Shown piece after piece: positions 8,621 through 16,788 of a DNA stretch of 64,000 nt. Position 1 is the first letter of the stretch. Every line of letters starts with the position of its first letter. The translations under genes were made by a program, and so were the position numbers. The DNA is taken from assembly GCF_029891575.1 (NCBI RefSeq), contig NZ_JARZHF010000006.1, positions 124,001 to 188,000 of the forward strand, given 5' to 3'. This stretch comes from Salipaludibacillus daqingensis (GTDB lineage: Bacteria > Bacillota > Bacilli > Bacillales > Salisediminibacteriaceae). Under the pieces are notes generated by a model. The model saw nothing but the letters and a program-made list of their open reading frames with translations. It was not told the origin of the DNA and did no database searches.

Positions 8621-9688
8621 ATGGAAGGGAACGTCATTCAGTCGGTACGTCTCGATGATGCTAACGATACGTTGGTTCTTCTAGATCAAACTGTCTTACC
8701 TGAACAAATGACTTTTTTATCGTTAACAAAAGTGGAAGAAGTATGGGATGCTATCTATCATCTTAAGGTCCGGGGGGCTCCCGCTATTGGTATTGCTGCT
8801 GCGTATGGTGTTTATTTAGCGGTGAAACCGTCTAGTGCAGAAACGACAGCGGCATTTTATAAAGACTTTAAGAAGGCCAAAGCATACTTGGCTTCGTCCA
8901 GACCAACTGCCGTAAATTTATTCTGGGCTCTAGATCGGATGGAGCGTCGTTTTGTAAAGGAAATGGAAGAAAATAAAGGGCCAGTTGAAGTGAAGCATGC
9001 CCTCTATCATGAATCAGAAATGATTCGCGATGAAGATGAACAAGTTTGTAAGACAATTGGAGAACACGCACTGACTTTATTAAAGCCAAATATTGGGATA
9101 TTAACTCATTGCAATGCAGGAACAATAGCAACAGCCAAGTATGGAACGGCGTTGGCACCAATTTATTTAGGGAATGAACAAGGATATAACTTTAAAGTGT
9201 TTGCAGATGAAACAAGACCTTTATTACAAGGGGCTCGTTTAACCGCTTGGGAATTACAACAAGCGAAAGTAGATGTGACACTCATTTGTGACAACATGGC
9301 TTCTATTGTCATGAAAGAAGGGAAAATTCAGGCTGTGTTGGTCGGTTGCGACCGTGTAGCTGCCAATGGGGATACGGCAAATAAAATCGGAACATCAGGA
9401 GTTGCGATTTTAGCAAAACATTACAACATTCCATTTTACGTTTGTGCGCCGCTTTCGACGATTGATCTCGCTTGTGCAACAGGGGATGATATTGAAATTG
9501 AAAATCGTAGCGCAGAAGAAGTAACAGACAAGTGGTATGAAACACGAATGGCACCAGAAGATGTGAAAGTGTATAATCCAGCTTTTGACGTCACGGATCA
9601 TTCGTTAATTACGGCGATTGTTACAGAAAAAGGGATCGCATATCCCGGATACGAAAACAGTTTAAAAGTATTGTTCAAGGACAATTAA
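8621..9688 (+). CDS. mtnA: S-methyl-5-thioribose-1-phosphate isomerase homologue
   Basis: Isomerase of 355 residues in the MtnA/eIF2B-like family, which converts a 5-substituted ribose-1-phosphate to the ribulose-1-phosphate. Conserved elements are [13 protein letters not shown] (residues 51-63), the catalytic cysteine in [10 protein letters not shown] (Cys164) and the catalytic aspartate in [17 protein letters not shown] (Asp244), offset by four from Cys160/Asp240 of the Bacillus subtilis enzyme. The gene closes the transporter-kinase operon; a terminator follows. Its product is what a class II fuculose-type aldolase would cleave to DHAP plus an aldehyde, which fits the neighbouring operon. 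Confidence 0.9.
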   Translation: MEGNVIQSVRLDDANDTLVLLDQTVLPEQMTFLSLTKVEEVWDAIYHLKVRGAPAIGIAAAYGVYLAVKPSSAETTAAFYKDFKKAKAYLASSRPTAVNLFWALDRMERRFVKEMEENKGPVEVKHALYHESEMIRDEDEQVCKTIGEHALTLLKPNIGILTHCNAGTIATAKYGTALAPIYLGNEQGYNFKVFADETRPLLQGARLTAWELQQAKVDVTLICDNMASIVMKEGKIQAVLVGCDRVAANGDTANKIGTSGVAILAKHYNIPFYVCAPLSTIDLACATGDDIEIENRSAEEVTDKWYETRMAPEDVKVYNPAFDVTDHSLITAIVTEKGIAYPGYENSLKVLFKDN

Positions 9689-9724
9689 CCAAAGGAGAGT
9701 GTCTCCAATACCGTTCTGAATTCC

Positions 9725-9765
9725 AAAAAACGAGTCAGATATATATCATTTGACTCGTTTTTTCA
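9725..9765 (+). terminator. Terminator of the transporter-kinase-isomerase operon
   Basis: A 13-bp inverted repeat (AAAAAACGAGTCA at 9725-9737 pairing with 9751-9763) encloses a loop that is itself palindromic (GATATATATC). The arms supply T runs on both strands, so it can also serve the convergent DeoR-family gene. Confidence 0.85.
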
Positions 9766-9819
9766 ATACTACCTGGATATATTCACCCTTTCGCTAGAGC
9801 GATTGGCAGCGGGAGCAGA

Positions 9820-10578
9820 TCATGCTTCATGTAAAGTAATTTGTAAATTTTCGAAAAACGTATGCCAGTCATCGGATAACGTATCGTCAACGATGACATG
9901 TTGAAAAGCATCAAAATCACATATCTTGATGAACGATGTTTTATCGAATTTAGTGTAATCAGCAATTAAAAATACTTGATTACCGTGTTTCGCTGCGATA
10001 TTTCTTACACCTGCTTGAAGCTCATTGGAATCGGTGATTCCGTGATCCATGCTGACAGACCGACATGAAATAAATGCAGCATCGTAAAAATAGTTAAGCA
10101 AGTCAGATTCCGCGGCTCGACCTAGATTTGATTGGGAAGAGCGAGAAAAAGTTCCACCAATGACAACAAGGTTGATATTCGGACTGTCGTTTAATGTATT
10201 TACAACTTTGATGGAGTTGGTAACAACGGTGAGATTTAAATTATTCAACATACTTGCGATCATGAGTGATGTTGTTGATGCGTCAAGAAAGATGGAGTCC
10301 CCACTATGAATGAAGGATAAACACTTTTTTGCAATTTTTTTCTTTCCTTCAACATGGATGTATTCTCGAAGGTTAATGTCCACATCGTTTTGGACGCCTT
10401 CAGAAATATAGGCGCCACCATAAGTTCGGGTCAGAATTCCTTCTTCTTCTAATTGTTTTAAGTCTCGTCGTATCGTTTCCTCAGTAACTTTAAACTGTTT
10501 TGTCATTTGAGCGACTGTTAAGCTCTTTTTTTCAATAATCATTTCTTTGATTTGGTTTTTTCGTTCGATGGGTAGCAT
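9820..10578 (-). CDS. DeoR-family transcriptional regulator
   Basis: Sugar-responsive regulator of 252 residues. The N-terminus has the DeoR winged helix-turn-helix (LTVAQMTKQFKVTEETIRRDLKQLEEEG, residues 19-46, with the family signature ending in RTYGGAY). The C-terminal sensor domain has the phosphosugar-isomerase-like fold, with SIFLDASTTSLMIASML and VVIGGTFSRSS. It lies between the transporter operon and the divergent microcompartment operon, and an identical triple-repeat element precedes both. It most likely controls both in response to a phosphorylated pentose intermediate. Whether it represses or activates cannot be seen. Confidence 0.9.
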   Translation of the reverse strand: MLPIERKNQIKEMIIEKKSLTVAQMTKQFKVTEETIRRDLKQLEEEGILTRTYGGAYISEGVQNDVDINLREYIHVEGKKKIAKKCLSFIHSGDSIFLDASTTSLMIASMLNNLNLTVVTNSIKVVNTLNDSPNINLVVIGGTFSRSSQSNLGRAAESDLLNYFYDAAFISCRSVSMDHGITDSNELQAGVRNIAAKHGNQVFLIADYTKFDKTSFIKICDFDAFQHVIVDDTLSDDWHTFFENLQITLHEA

Positions 10579-10651
10579 AGGTGGCTCTCCTCACTTTTAT
10601 AGATGTTTATAGGGGTATTATACCATATTGTTAAGGAGAGATGGAGGATAT

Positions 10652-10698
10652 AAAACAACAAAATCAAGATAAAACAACACAAAACCAAATAAAACATT
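10652..10698 (+). promoter_or_regulatory. Triple direct-repeat operator upstream of the microcompartment operon
   Basis: AAAACAACA at 10652 and 10671 and AAAACATT at 10691 repeat at 19 and 20 bp, the same geometry as at 3486-3533, with the bases in between also largely shared. The third copy overlaps the predicted -35 box. It lies in the divergent intergenic region between the DeoR-type gene and the aldolase gene, so it could control both directions. Confidence 0.72.
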
Positions 10699-10726
10699 GA
10701 CAAATTACGTATAAAAGAAGAAAATA
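10697..10726 (+). promoter_or_regulatory. Possible promoter of the microcompartment operon
   Basis: A consensus TTGACA at 10697-10702 overlaps the third operator repeat. The best -10 match at 17-18 bases (GAAAAT/AAAATA near 10720) is poor, so the -10 assignment is uncertain and the promoter may depend on an activator. Confidence 0.35.
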
Positions 10727-10761
10727 AAGAAAAAGAAGGATGGAAAGAGGGGAGGTTTCCC

Positions 10762-11535
10762 ATGAAGAAACCAACATATTATTCTGATTTTGAAGCGAAA
10801 AAGTTGATTTGTGATATTGGCCAGAGGGTTTACAATAAAAATTTCGTCGCAGCTAACGATGGGAATATTTCTGTGAAGTGTGGACCAGACACAATCTGGA
10901 CCACGCCAACTGGAGTAAGTAAAGGATTTATGCGTCCAGATATGATGGTGAAAATGAACCTCGATGGAAAGGTTTTATCTGGCACGTATAAACCATCTTC
11001 AGAAGTAAAGATGCATATCCGTGCATATAAAGAAAATCCAGAAATCAATGCAGTTGTACATGCTCATCCACCAGTTGCTACATCTTTTGCTATTTCAGGT
11101 GTGGAGCTTGATAAACCAATCTCACCCGAAGCTATCGTGTTATTAGGGACAGTCCCAATTGCCCCATATGCTACGCCAGGTACGGAAGAAGTGCCAGAAT
11201 CGATTGCACCGTATTGTCGCGACTACAACGCCGTGTTATTAGCGAACCATGGAGCATTAACATGGGGACGAGATTTAATCGAAGCATATTACCGGATGGA
11301 GTCGTTAGAGCATTATGCATTGATGACGATGTATTCCACGAATATTATCCAGCGAAGCAATGAATTAAATTGCACCCAAGTTTCTGACTTACTGGCCATT
11401 CGTGACAAGTTGGGCATTAAAACAGGAGGAACGCCACCATGTCATGTGGAGGAAAAGAAGGAAGAAAAAACGATCAATATCGAGCAAATTGTTGAACAAG
11501 TCACCCGGGAAGTGTTGAAGAAATATCAACGGTAA
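10762..11535 (+). CDS. Class II aldolase (fuculose-1-phosphate aldolase type) with C-terminal encapsulation peptide
   Basis: Zinc aldolase of 257 residues in the L-fuculose/rhamnulose-1-phosphate aldolase family, splitting a ketose-1-phosphate into DHAP and an aldehyde. Key residues by family comparison are Glu81 (SSEVKMH), the zinc ligands His100 and His102 (VVHAHPP) and His163 (LANHGAL). After residue about 225 the protein carries a linker and a predicted amphipathic helix, INIEQIVEQVTREVLKKY, the form of microcompartment-targeting peptide found on lumen enzymes. A GGGGAGG box precedes the ATG. As first gene of the shell operon it is the likely signature enzyme. With the MtnK/MtnA homologues the substrate would be 5-deoxyribulose-1-phosphate (aldehyde product acetaldehyde) or its methylthio analogue (methylthioacetaldehyde). 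Confidence 0.9.
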   Translation: MKKPTYYSDFEAKKLICDIGQRVYNKNFVAANDGNISVKCGPDTIWTTPTGVSKGFMRPDMMVKMNLDGKVLSGTYKPSSEVKMHIRAYKENPEINAVVHAHPPVATSFAISGVELDKPISPEAIVLLGTVPIAPYATPGTEEVPESIAPYCRDYNAVLLANHGALTWGRDLIEAYYRMESLEHYALMTMYSTNIIQRSNELNCTQVSDLLAIRDKLGIKTGGTPPCHVEEKKEEKTINIEQIVEQVTREVLKKYQR

Positions 11536-11549
11536 ATGGAGGTGCGACC

Positions 11550-13094
11550 ATGTCAATTTCTGAAGAAGCGCTTCAAAAGATTGTTCAGTCTGTCATGGAA
11601 AATGTGGAGAGGGAACTCGATGGACGAGAAGGAATCGCTCATCAAACAACTTCCTCTCCTATTATTCCGAAAAAAATGAAAGCGATTTCCTTAACTGGAA
11701 ATTCATCTTCAACTTTGAATCAAAGAGATGATGATGGTGTTTTCACAAATGTGAATGAGGCAGTCGAACAGTCAGTAAAAGCTCAAGCAACATTCGTTAA
11801 AAACATATCTCTTGATGGGCGAACAAAAGTGTTGCAAGCGATAAAAGACGTTGTTTTAAGAGAAAAAAGAGATTTGTCTGAACGCGTTGTTCAGGAGACG
11901 GGATTAGGTTCGATCGAGGATAAAGTTTTAAAACATGAGTTAGTCGTAGCAAAAACCCCAGGCGTAGAAGATTTGCGCACGGAGGCGATGTCAGGAGATA
12001 ACGGATTGACGATTGTAGAAGATGCCCCATATGGTGTGATTGTTGCAGTGACACCCGTTACAAATCCGACAACAACGATTGTGAACAATGGATTGTCGAT
12101 GATTGCTGCAGGGAACTCTGTTGTATTTAATGTCCATCCGTCATCTAAGTTAGTTTGCGGGCACTTAGTTCGTGTAATCAATCGAGCCATCGTTGATGCT
12201 GGTGGACCAGCAAACTTGATTTCAATGATAGAAGAGCCGACATTGGAGACGTTAAAAGAATTAGCAGCTCATCCGAAAGTAAGGTTACTAGTAGGAACAG
12301 GTGGGCAAGGATTGGTCCGATCCCTTTTGCAATCAGGAAAAAAAGCGATTGGCGCTGGTGCAGGAAACCCTCCCGTTATTGTGGATGAAACAGCGAATTT
12401 AGAACAAGCAGCAAAGTCGATTATTCTTGGAGCCTCATTTGATCATAATATTTTATGTATTGCAGAGAAAGAAGTTTTTGTCCTTAAAGAGGTAGCAGAT
12501 GATTTAATCTATCAATTTCTGCAACATGACGCTTATGTCTTGAATCGAGATGAGCTTGAGAAAGTGATGAATCTTGTATTGATAGAAGATAGATTAGATA
12601 AAAATGCTTCACCTGGCTGCTCCTTACAAACGAAGAAAACATATCATATATCAAAAGAATGGATTGGACAGAGTGCTAATAAGATTCTTCAGAAGATAGG
12701 CATTCGTAAAGAGAATGCGAGATTACTACTTTGTGAAGTAGACTTTGAGCATCCGTTTGTGCAACTAGAGCAGATGATGCCAGTGTTACCAATTGTTCGT
12801 GTTGATAGTTTTGAAGAAGCGGTAGATAAAGCTGTTTCTGCAGAGCATGGAAATCGACACACGGCGGTTATCCACTCCAAAAATGTGGATCGTATGTCGA
12901 CATTTGCACGTGCGATTGAAACGACAATATTTGTGAAAAATGCATCGTCATTAGCGGGTGTTGGTTTCGGTGGTGAGGGATATACAACGATGACCATTGC
13001 TGGACCGACAGGGGAAGGCGTAACGTCTGCGAGATCGTTTACTAGAAAGCGACGCTGTGTATTAGCAGAAGGCGGGTTTCGAATTATAGGATAG
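11550..13094 (+). CDS. CoA-acylating aldehyde dehydrogenase of a microcompartment (PduP/EutE type)
   Basis: Enzyme of 514 residues that oxidises an aldehyde to acyl-CoA with NAD. The catalytic cysteine is Cys303 in FDHNILCIAEKEV, as in PduP and EutE; VVAVTPVTNPTTT and GAGAGNPPVIVD are the usual cofactor-domain segments. The N-terminus (SEEALQKIVQSVMENVERE) is a short amphipathic helix followed by a variable linker, which is how this family is targeted to shells. It lies 14 bases after the aldolase and would remove the aldehyde that the aldolase releases. NADH made here needs a recycling partner; no alcohol dehydrogenase is present in the locus. Confidence 0.93.
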   Translation: MSISEEALQKIVQSVMENVERELDGREGIAHQTTSSPIIPKKMKAISLTGNSSSTLNQRDDDGVFTNVNEAVEQSVKAQATFVKNISLDGRTKVLQAIKDVVLREKRDLSERVVQETGLGSIEDKVLKHELVVAKTPGVEDLRTEAMSGDNGLTIVEDAPYGVIVAVTPVTNPTTTIVNNGLSMIAAGNSVVFNVHPSSKLVCGHLVRVINRAIVDAGGPANLISMIEEPTLETLKELAAHPKVRLLVGTGGQGLVRSLLQSGKKAIGAGAGNPPVIVDETANLEQAAKSIILGASFDHNILCIAEKEVFVLKEVADDLIYQFLQHDAYVLNRDELEKVMNLVLIEDRLDKNASPGCSLQTKKTYHISKEWIGQSANKILQKIGIRKENARLLLCEVDFEHPFVQLEQMMPVLPIVRVDSFEEAVDKAVSAEHGNRHTAVIHSKNVDRMSTFARAIETTIFVKNASSLAGVGFGGEGYTTMTIAGPTGEGVTSARSFTRKRRCVLAEGGFRIIG

Positions 13095-13109
13095 GTGCAG
13101 GTGATAAGG

Positions 13110-13439
13110 ATGAGTCAAGCACTAGGAATGCTCGAAGTCTTAGGGTTTAGTGTGGCGATGGCGGCGATGGATAAGGCGTGTAAGACGGCAGAAATTAAGA
13201 TTGAAGGCATTGATTGCAATAATCCTGTAGCAGGTGATCAAGCGCACATTCCCGTTGTTGTTCAGGTTAAGTTTTCAGGTGGAATTTCTGACGTTAAAGA
13301 AGCATTGGCTATCGCTGAGTTAGAGGCAATAAAGTATATACCGGAAAAAGACGTGATGATAAGAATGGTACCAAGCATGTCGAAAGAATTGAGTGGATTA
13401 TTGTCTCTTGGGAAAGTGAAGCGGAAGGCACCAAGGTAA
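13110..13439 (+). CDS. BMC-domain shell protein 1
   Basis: Single BMC-domain protein of 109 residues expected to form hexameric shell tiles. It starts MSQALGMLEVLGFSVAMAAMDKACK, the typical BMC first strand and helix, and has an inserted loop, GIDCNNPVAGDQAHIP, that is longer than in the other shell proteins here. The ATG at 13110 has GGTGATAAGG upstream; a GTG-type start 15 bases earlier is less likely because the family begins at this point. The basic C-terminal tail (KVKRKAPR) may face the lumen or bind cargo. Cys in the loop could in principle bind a metal, but this is not shown. Confidence 0.85.
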   Translation: MSQALGMLEVLGFSVAMAAMDKACKTAEIKIEGIDCNNPVAGDQAHIPVVVQVKFSGGISDVKEALAIAELEAIKYIPEKDVMIRMVPSMSKELSGLLSLGKVKRKAPR

Positions 13440-13451
13440 AGGAGGATGCCA

Positions 13452-13742
13452 ATGTATCAGTCTTATGGGTTTGTTGAAGTCATTGGTTATATCGCCGCAT
13501 CTGCTTGTGCCGATGCGATGGTGAAGGCCGCTTATGTAAAGGTGGACCGAGTGGAAAGGATTGGTGCCGGGTATGTCACAGTTGCGATCAAAGGGGATTT
13601 GGCTTCGGTACAAGCTGCCCTTCAAGTAGCGGAAGAAGTAGCTCATCGTTTCGGAGAGTTAGTTGTTACGAAAGTGATTGCTAGACCGTACGAGGGATGT
13701 TTAACCGTGATGGAGTCTCGTGAAGAAGGTGATGAAACATGA
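13452..13742 (+). CDS. BMC-domain shell protein 2
   Basis: Hexameric-type shell protein of about 96 residues (MYQSYGFVEVIGYIAASACADAMVKAAYVKVDRVE), with the GAGYVTVAIKGDLASVQAAL core and the C-terminal VTKVIARPYEG strand that ends most BMC-H domains. The start at 13452 has AAAGGAGG at optimal distance; the ATG at 13446 lies within that box's spacing and is unlikely. Its end overlaps the next start (ATGA), which indicates translational coupling. Confidence 0.88.
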   Translation: MYQSYGFVEVIGYIAASACADAMVKAAYVKVDRVERIGAGYVTVAIKGDLASVQAALQVAEEVAHRFGELVVTKVIARPYEGCLTVMESREEGDET

Positions 13743-14080
13743 CCAACTATGAAGCGATTGGGTTAATTGAAGTAAAGTACTTTACTATCGCCTCACAGCT
13801 GTTGGATGCAGTATGCAAAGGGACAAACGTGACGTTTCTGTCCAGTGAGAATTATTTAGGGGGACGATTAGTTACGTTGGTCATTGGTGGTGGGATTTCC
13901 GATGTAAAGGGAGCGCTTGAGTTAGTCAAAAACGTGAGTCCTGAAATTACATCGTCTTATTTGAAAGGGGCAATCTTGATAACCAACCCCGCAAAAGAAA
14001 TCATGGATTATCTCGTTTGGAAGAAAGAAGAACCGACAGGGGAAACCCTTAATTTAAAGGAGGATGAAGAAGATGAATGA
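13739..14080 (+). CDS. Divergent BMC-domain shell protein 3
   Basis: Protein of 113 residues with a divergent BMC domain: [27 protein letters not shown], then [24 protein letters not shown]. It keeps the length and strand-helix order of BMC-H but lacks the usual pore-loop pattern (KIGSG). It ends in an acidic tail, [12 protein letters not shown]. It is coupled to its neighbours by overlaps at both ends. It may be a pore variant or minor tile. Confidence 0.75.
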   Translation: MTNYEAIGLIEVKYFTIASQLLDAVCKGTNVTFLSSENYLGGRLVTLVIGGGISDVKGALELVKNVSPEITSSYLKGAILITNPAKEIMDYLVWKKEEPTGETLNLKEDEEDE

Positions 14081-14348
14081 ATCAGTAGGGATGATTGAAA
14101 CAAGAGGGTTAACGGCAGCGATTGAAGCAACAGATGCCATGCTCAAAGCTGCTAATGTCGAAGTTGTGGGAAGTGAAAAGATAGGCTCTGGATTAGTTTC
14201 CGTCATTATTAAAGGGGATGTTGGTGCAGTAAAAGCGGCAACGGAAGTTGGAGCTGAAGCAGCTCAGAGAATTGGAGAGCTCGTAGCCGTTCATGTTATT
14301 CCAAGGCCGCATGATGAACTTAGCCACTTACTTCCTAAAAGTAAATAA
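14073..14348 (+). CDS. BMC-H shell protein 4 (canonical)
   Basis: Canonical BMC-H tile of 91 residues: [26 protein letters not shown], then [23 protein letters not shown] and the terminal [11 protein letters not shown]. The start is set at the ATG at 14073 because AAAGGAGG lies 9 bases before it; the ATG at 14064 would sit too close. It is a close paralogue of the next gene (roughly four of five residues shared), so the pair is a recent tandem duplication. Confidence 0.93.
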   Translation: MNESVGMIETRGLTAAIEATDAMLKAANVEVVGSEKIGSGLVSVIIKGDVGAVKAATEVGAEAAQRIGELVAVHVIPRPHDELSHLLPKSK

Positions 14349-14371
14349 TACACAGTGAGGAGAATGAAATA

Positions 14372-14653
14372 ATGAACCATTCCATAGGCATGATTGAAAC
14401 GAGAGGGTTAACAGCAGCAATTGAAGCGGCAGATGCGATGTTGAAAGCAGCTAACGTAGAAATAGTAGGAAGCGAAAAGATTGGATCGGGTCTTGTGACA
14501 GTCATCGTACAAGGAGAGGTAGGCGCGGTGAAAGCTGCGATCGACGTGGGCTCGGAAGCGGTTCAGCGTTCAGGTGAGTTAGTTGCGGCCCATGTTATTC
14601 CACGTCCTCATGAAGATGTAGCAAAAATTTTACCGATGATTCAGTCATCGTAA
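14372..14653 (+). CDS. BMC-H shell protein 5 (canonical paralogue)
   Basis: 93-residue BMC-H tile ([60 protein letters not shown]) nearly identical to the preceding protein. AGGAG precedes the ATG. Together the two would form the bulk facets. The pore-loop residues (KIGSG) are the same in both. Confidence 0.93.
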   Translation: MNHSIGMIETRGLTAAIEAADAMLKAANVEIVGSEKIGSGLVTVIVQGEVGAVKAAIDVGSEAVQRSGELVAAHVIPRPHEDVAKILPMIQSS

Positions 14654-14666
14654 AGGTGTGAAAGAG

Positions 14667-15338
14667 ATGGGGAAGCGTGAGGAACTCATAAGAGAGGTCG
14701 TCGCTTCGGTAGTGGATGTATTGAGAGCAGAAGGAGTGGAAGTGACGGGATCAAAAGAACTCACTGCAATGATTCCAGTGAGTGTCTCTGCCCGTCATAT
14801 CCATCTCTCGAAGGAGCATGTGGCTTATTTGTATGGAGAGGGATATGAGTTAAAGCCTTTCAAACAAATTTCTCAGCCGAATCAATACGCTTGTGAAGAG
14901 CAAGTGACGATAGAAGGACCTCGAATGTCAATCGAAAGGGTACGCATTTTAGGACCGACTCGCGGTCAGACACAGGTGGAAGTATCGAGACAGGACGCTC
15001 GAGTATTAGGGTTAGATCCTCCTGTTAGACACTCCGGTCATTTAGCTAGTTCAGCACCGATTACGATTATTGGACCAAACGGTCGACGTTTACAGTTAGA
15101 TGAAGGGTGTATGATTGCTGATCGCCATATTCACATGACCCCTAAAGATGCGCAACTGTATCGCGTTGTTGATGGGCAGAAAGTAGCAGTCGAAGTGTTT
15201 GGTGAAAAAGCGGGCGTCATGAAAAATGTGACGATCCGAGTGAAGGATACCTATGCGCTCGATATGCATATTGATACGGATGATGCCAATGCATTTATGA
15301 TTAATGGTCAAGGTAAGGTTAAGTTGATTACGGAATAA
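14667..15338 (+). CDS. pduL: PduL-type phosphate acyltransferase
   Basis: Phosphotransacylase converting acyl-CoA and phosphate to acyl-phosphate and CoA, recycling CoA inside the compartment. It has 223 residues and two PTAC repeats, with the zinc-binding histidine clusters SARHIHLS in the first and ADRHIHMTP plus LDMHIDTDDAN in the second. The N-terminus (ELIREVVASVVDVLRAEGVE) is a helix of encapsulation-peptide type. I chose the ATG at 14667 (AAAGG 10 bases upstream) over the GTG at 14658, which is only one base from the box. No acetate kinase gene lies in the window. Confidence 0.92.
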   Translation: MGKREELIREVVASVVDVLRAEGVEVTGSKELTAMIPVSVSARHIHLSKEHVAYLYGEGYELKPFKQISQPNQYACEEQVTIEGPRMSIERVRILGPTRGQTQVEVSRQDARVLGLDPPVRHSGHLASSAPITIIGPNGRRLQLDEGCMIADRHIHMTPKDAQLYRVVDGQKVAVEVFGEKAGVMKNVTIRVKDTYALDMHIDTDDANAFMINGQGKVKLITE

Positions 15339-15353
15339 CGGAGGGTGACGAAC

Positions 15354-15617
15354 ATGTTGATAGGCAAAGTAATTTCCAATGTCATTTCGAGTCGAAAGTA
15401 TGAAGGATTGCAAGGCTATAAGTTACTCGTCATTGAGTTAAAACATACGAAAGAGCCGAAGTATGTTGTTGCTGCGGATAATATCGGAGCAGGGCGAGGA
15501 GAACATGTCTTGTTGACATCGGGACAGTCAGTGCAATATGGGCTTCAGCGTGAGGCACCAATAGACATGCTCGTCATTGGAATTTTAGACAAGGAACCAG
15601 TTTTCGAAAACGAGTAA
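15354..15617 (+). CDS. EutN/CcmL-type pentameric vertex protein (BMC-P)
   Basis: 87-residue BMC-P protein that caps the shell vertices. It begins MLIGKVISNVISSRKYEGLQGYKLLVI, has VAADNIGAGRGEHVLLTSG, the hallmark of the EutN/CcmL fold, and ends in APIDMLVIGILD. GGAGGG lies 8 bases before the ATG at 15354. It is the only vertex protein in the locus. Confidence 0.94.
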   Translation: MLIGKVISNVISSRKYEGLQGYKLLVIELKHTKEPKYVVAADNIGAGRGEHVLLTSGQSVQYGLQREAPIDMLVIGILDKEPVFENE

Positions 15618-15630
15618 GGAGGCGAGGAAC

Positions 15631-16788
15631 ATGGAACATAGAACCATTCATGTATTAGCTGTAGCAGATCCAGCAGTTTTTGTGTACACAGATGAAACAC
15701 AAGAAATTATTCAAAAATATGAACAAGAAATGGCCGTTCAGATCGTGTTTGATATTGTTCCATTTGAGACTTATTATTCTCGCCTCCTTCGTTCCTTTGA
15801 AGAAGATCTCGGTTATGACGTGATGATGATTGCCGGCCATTTATGGTTAAAGGACTTTGTCAAAGCAGGTCGACTCTTCCCATTTCATCATCCGATGGAA
15901 AACGATGTGATGCCTTTGGTAAGGAAGGAAATGTATGTAGACGGAACACGGTATTTGTATCCTTCTTTTTGTGATGGGCACATTCTCGTGTATCGAAAAA
16001 GTGTCGTCGAAAAAGCATATGGTTCCTTACCGTCAATGATCGATACCGACACAATCATTGAAGCAGCAAGAGCTTGTCACGGGCATGATGGAGTTTGGAA
16101 AGGGATTGCGTTAAAGGGGGATAAGAGCGAGATATTCTTAGATTTCCTCCCGTACTTAAGGCAGGCAGGAGAAAATGTCTTCAGTGAAGAAGGAAAAAGT
16201 CTTTTTAAGCATGATAAATCTGCAGTAGAAGCACTCGACAACTATTGTTCGTTACGTGATGTTGCTGTTGAAGGGACAGAGAAGTTCGGGAATGATGATG
16301 TTCGTGAGCAGTTGCAGAAGAGAAATTGTGCGATGGCTGTGACGTGGGGTGGTCAATTAGGGTTTGTGATGGATGAACGCATGGAAGACCGTGAAGATAT
16401 TGGCTTTGCAGTCGTTCAAACAGCGTGGAATGTGACCTGGAGTTTTGCGATTCATCGATCATGTACTCAAGTGGATGACGTTCATGATTTCCTTCAGTAT
16501 TTAACGTCTCTTGGAGTAGATAAGAAAGTTGGTCGATTTGCTGGAGCACCAGTTAGAAAAAGCTCGTATGAAGCGGATCGATTGAAGTATCCATGGTATG
16601 ACGTGCAAGAGAAGTTATTGAATGAAGTAGCAGAACCCCTGCCTGTTCGTGAAAGGATGGGAGAATTCATGGAACCGTTTTATGATGAGATATGGAAGGC
16701 ATTTGTTGGAGAAAAATCAACAGTTGCTGCGATACAAGATGTTAAGTCACGTATAGAAGAACTAGAGAAAGGGAGTCCGGGCCTATGA
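15631..16788 (+). CDS. Solute-binding-protein-like protein without signal peptide
   Basis: 385 residues resembling family 1 extracellular solute-binding proteins (IIQKYEQEMAVQIVFDIVPFETYYSRLL, DVMMIAGHLWLKDFVKAGRLFPF, NCAMAVTWGGQLGF). The N-terminus (MEHRTIHVLAVADPAVFVYTD) has no Sec signal or lipobox, so the protein should stay in the cytoplasm. It sits inside the shell operon between the vertex protein and the flavoprotein, overlapping the latter by 4 bases. It could sense or buffer a pathway ligand, or be a lumen protein. No matching permease or ATPase is adjacent. Family call fair, role unknown. Confidence 0.65.
   Translation: MEHRTIHVLAVADPAVFVYTDETQEIIQKYEQEMAVQIVFDIVPFETYYSRLLRSFEEDLGYDVMMIAGHLWLKDFVKAGRLFPFHHPMENDVMPLVRKEMYVDGTRYLYPSFCDGHILVYRKSVVEKAYGSLPSMIDTDTIIEAARACHGHDGVWKGIALKGDKSEIFLDFLPYLRQAGENVFSEEGKSLFKHDKSAVEALDNYCSLRDVAVEGTEKFGNDDVREQLQKRNCAMAVTWGGQLGFVMDERMEDREDIGFAVVQTAWNVTWSFAIHRSCTQVDDVHDFLQYLTSLGVDKKVGRFAGAPVRKSSYEADRLKYPWYDVQEKLLNEVAEPLPVRERMGEFMEPFYDEIWKAFVGEKSTVAAIQDVKSRIEELEKGSPGL

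Noticed and set aside
7331-9700. Complete methionine-salvage operon
   Set aside because: Only the kinase and isomerase homologues occur; mtnW/X/B/D-type genes are absent and no S-box riboswitch was seen upstream, where a repeat operator is found instead.
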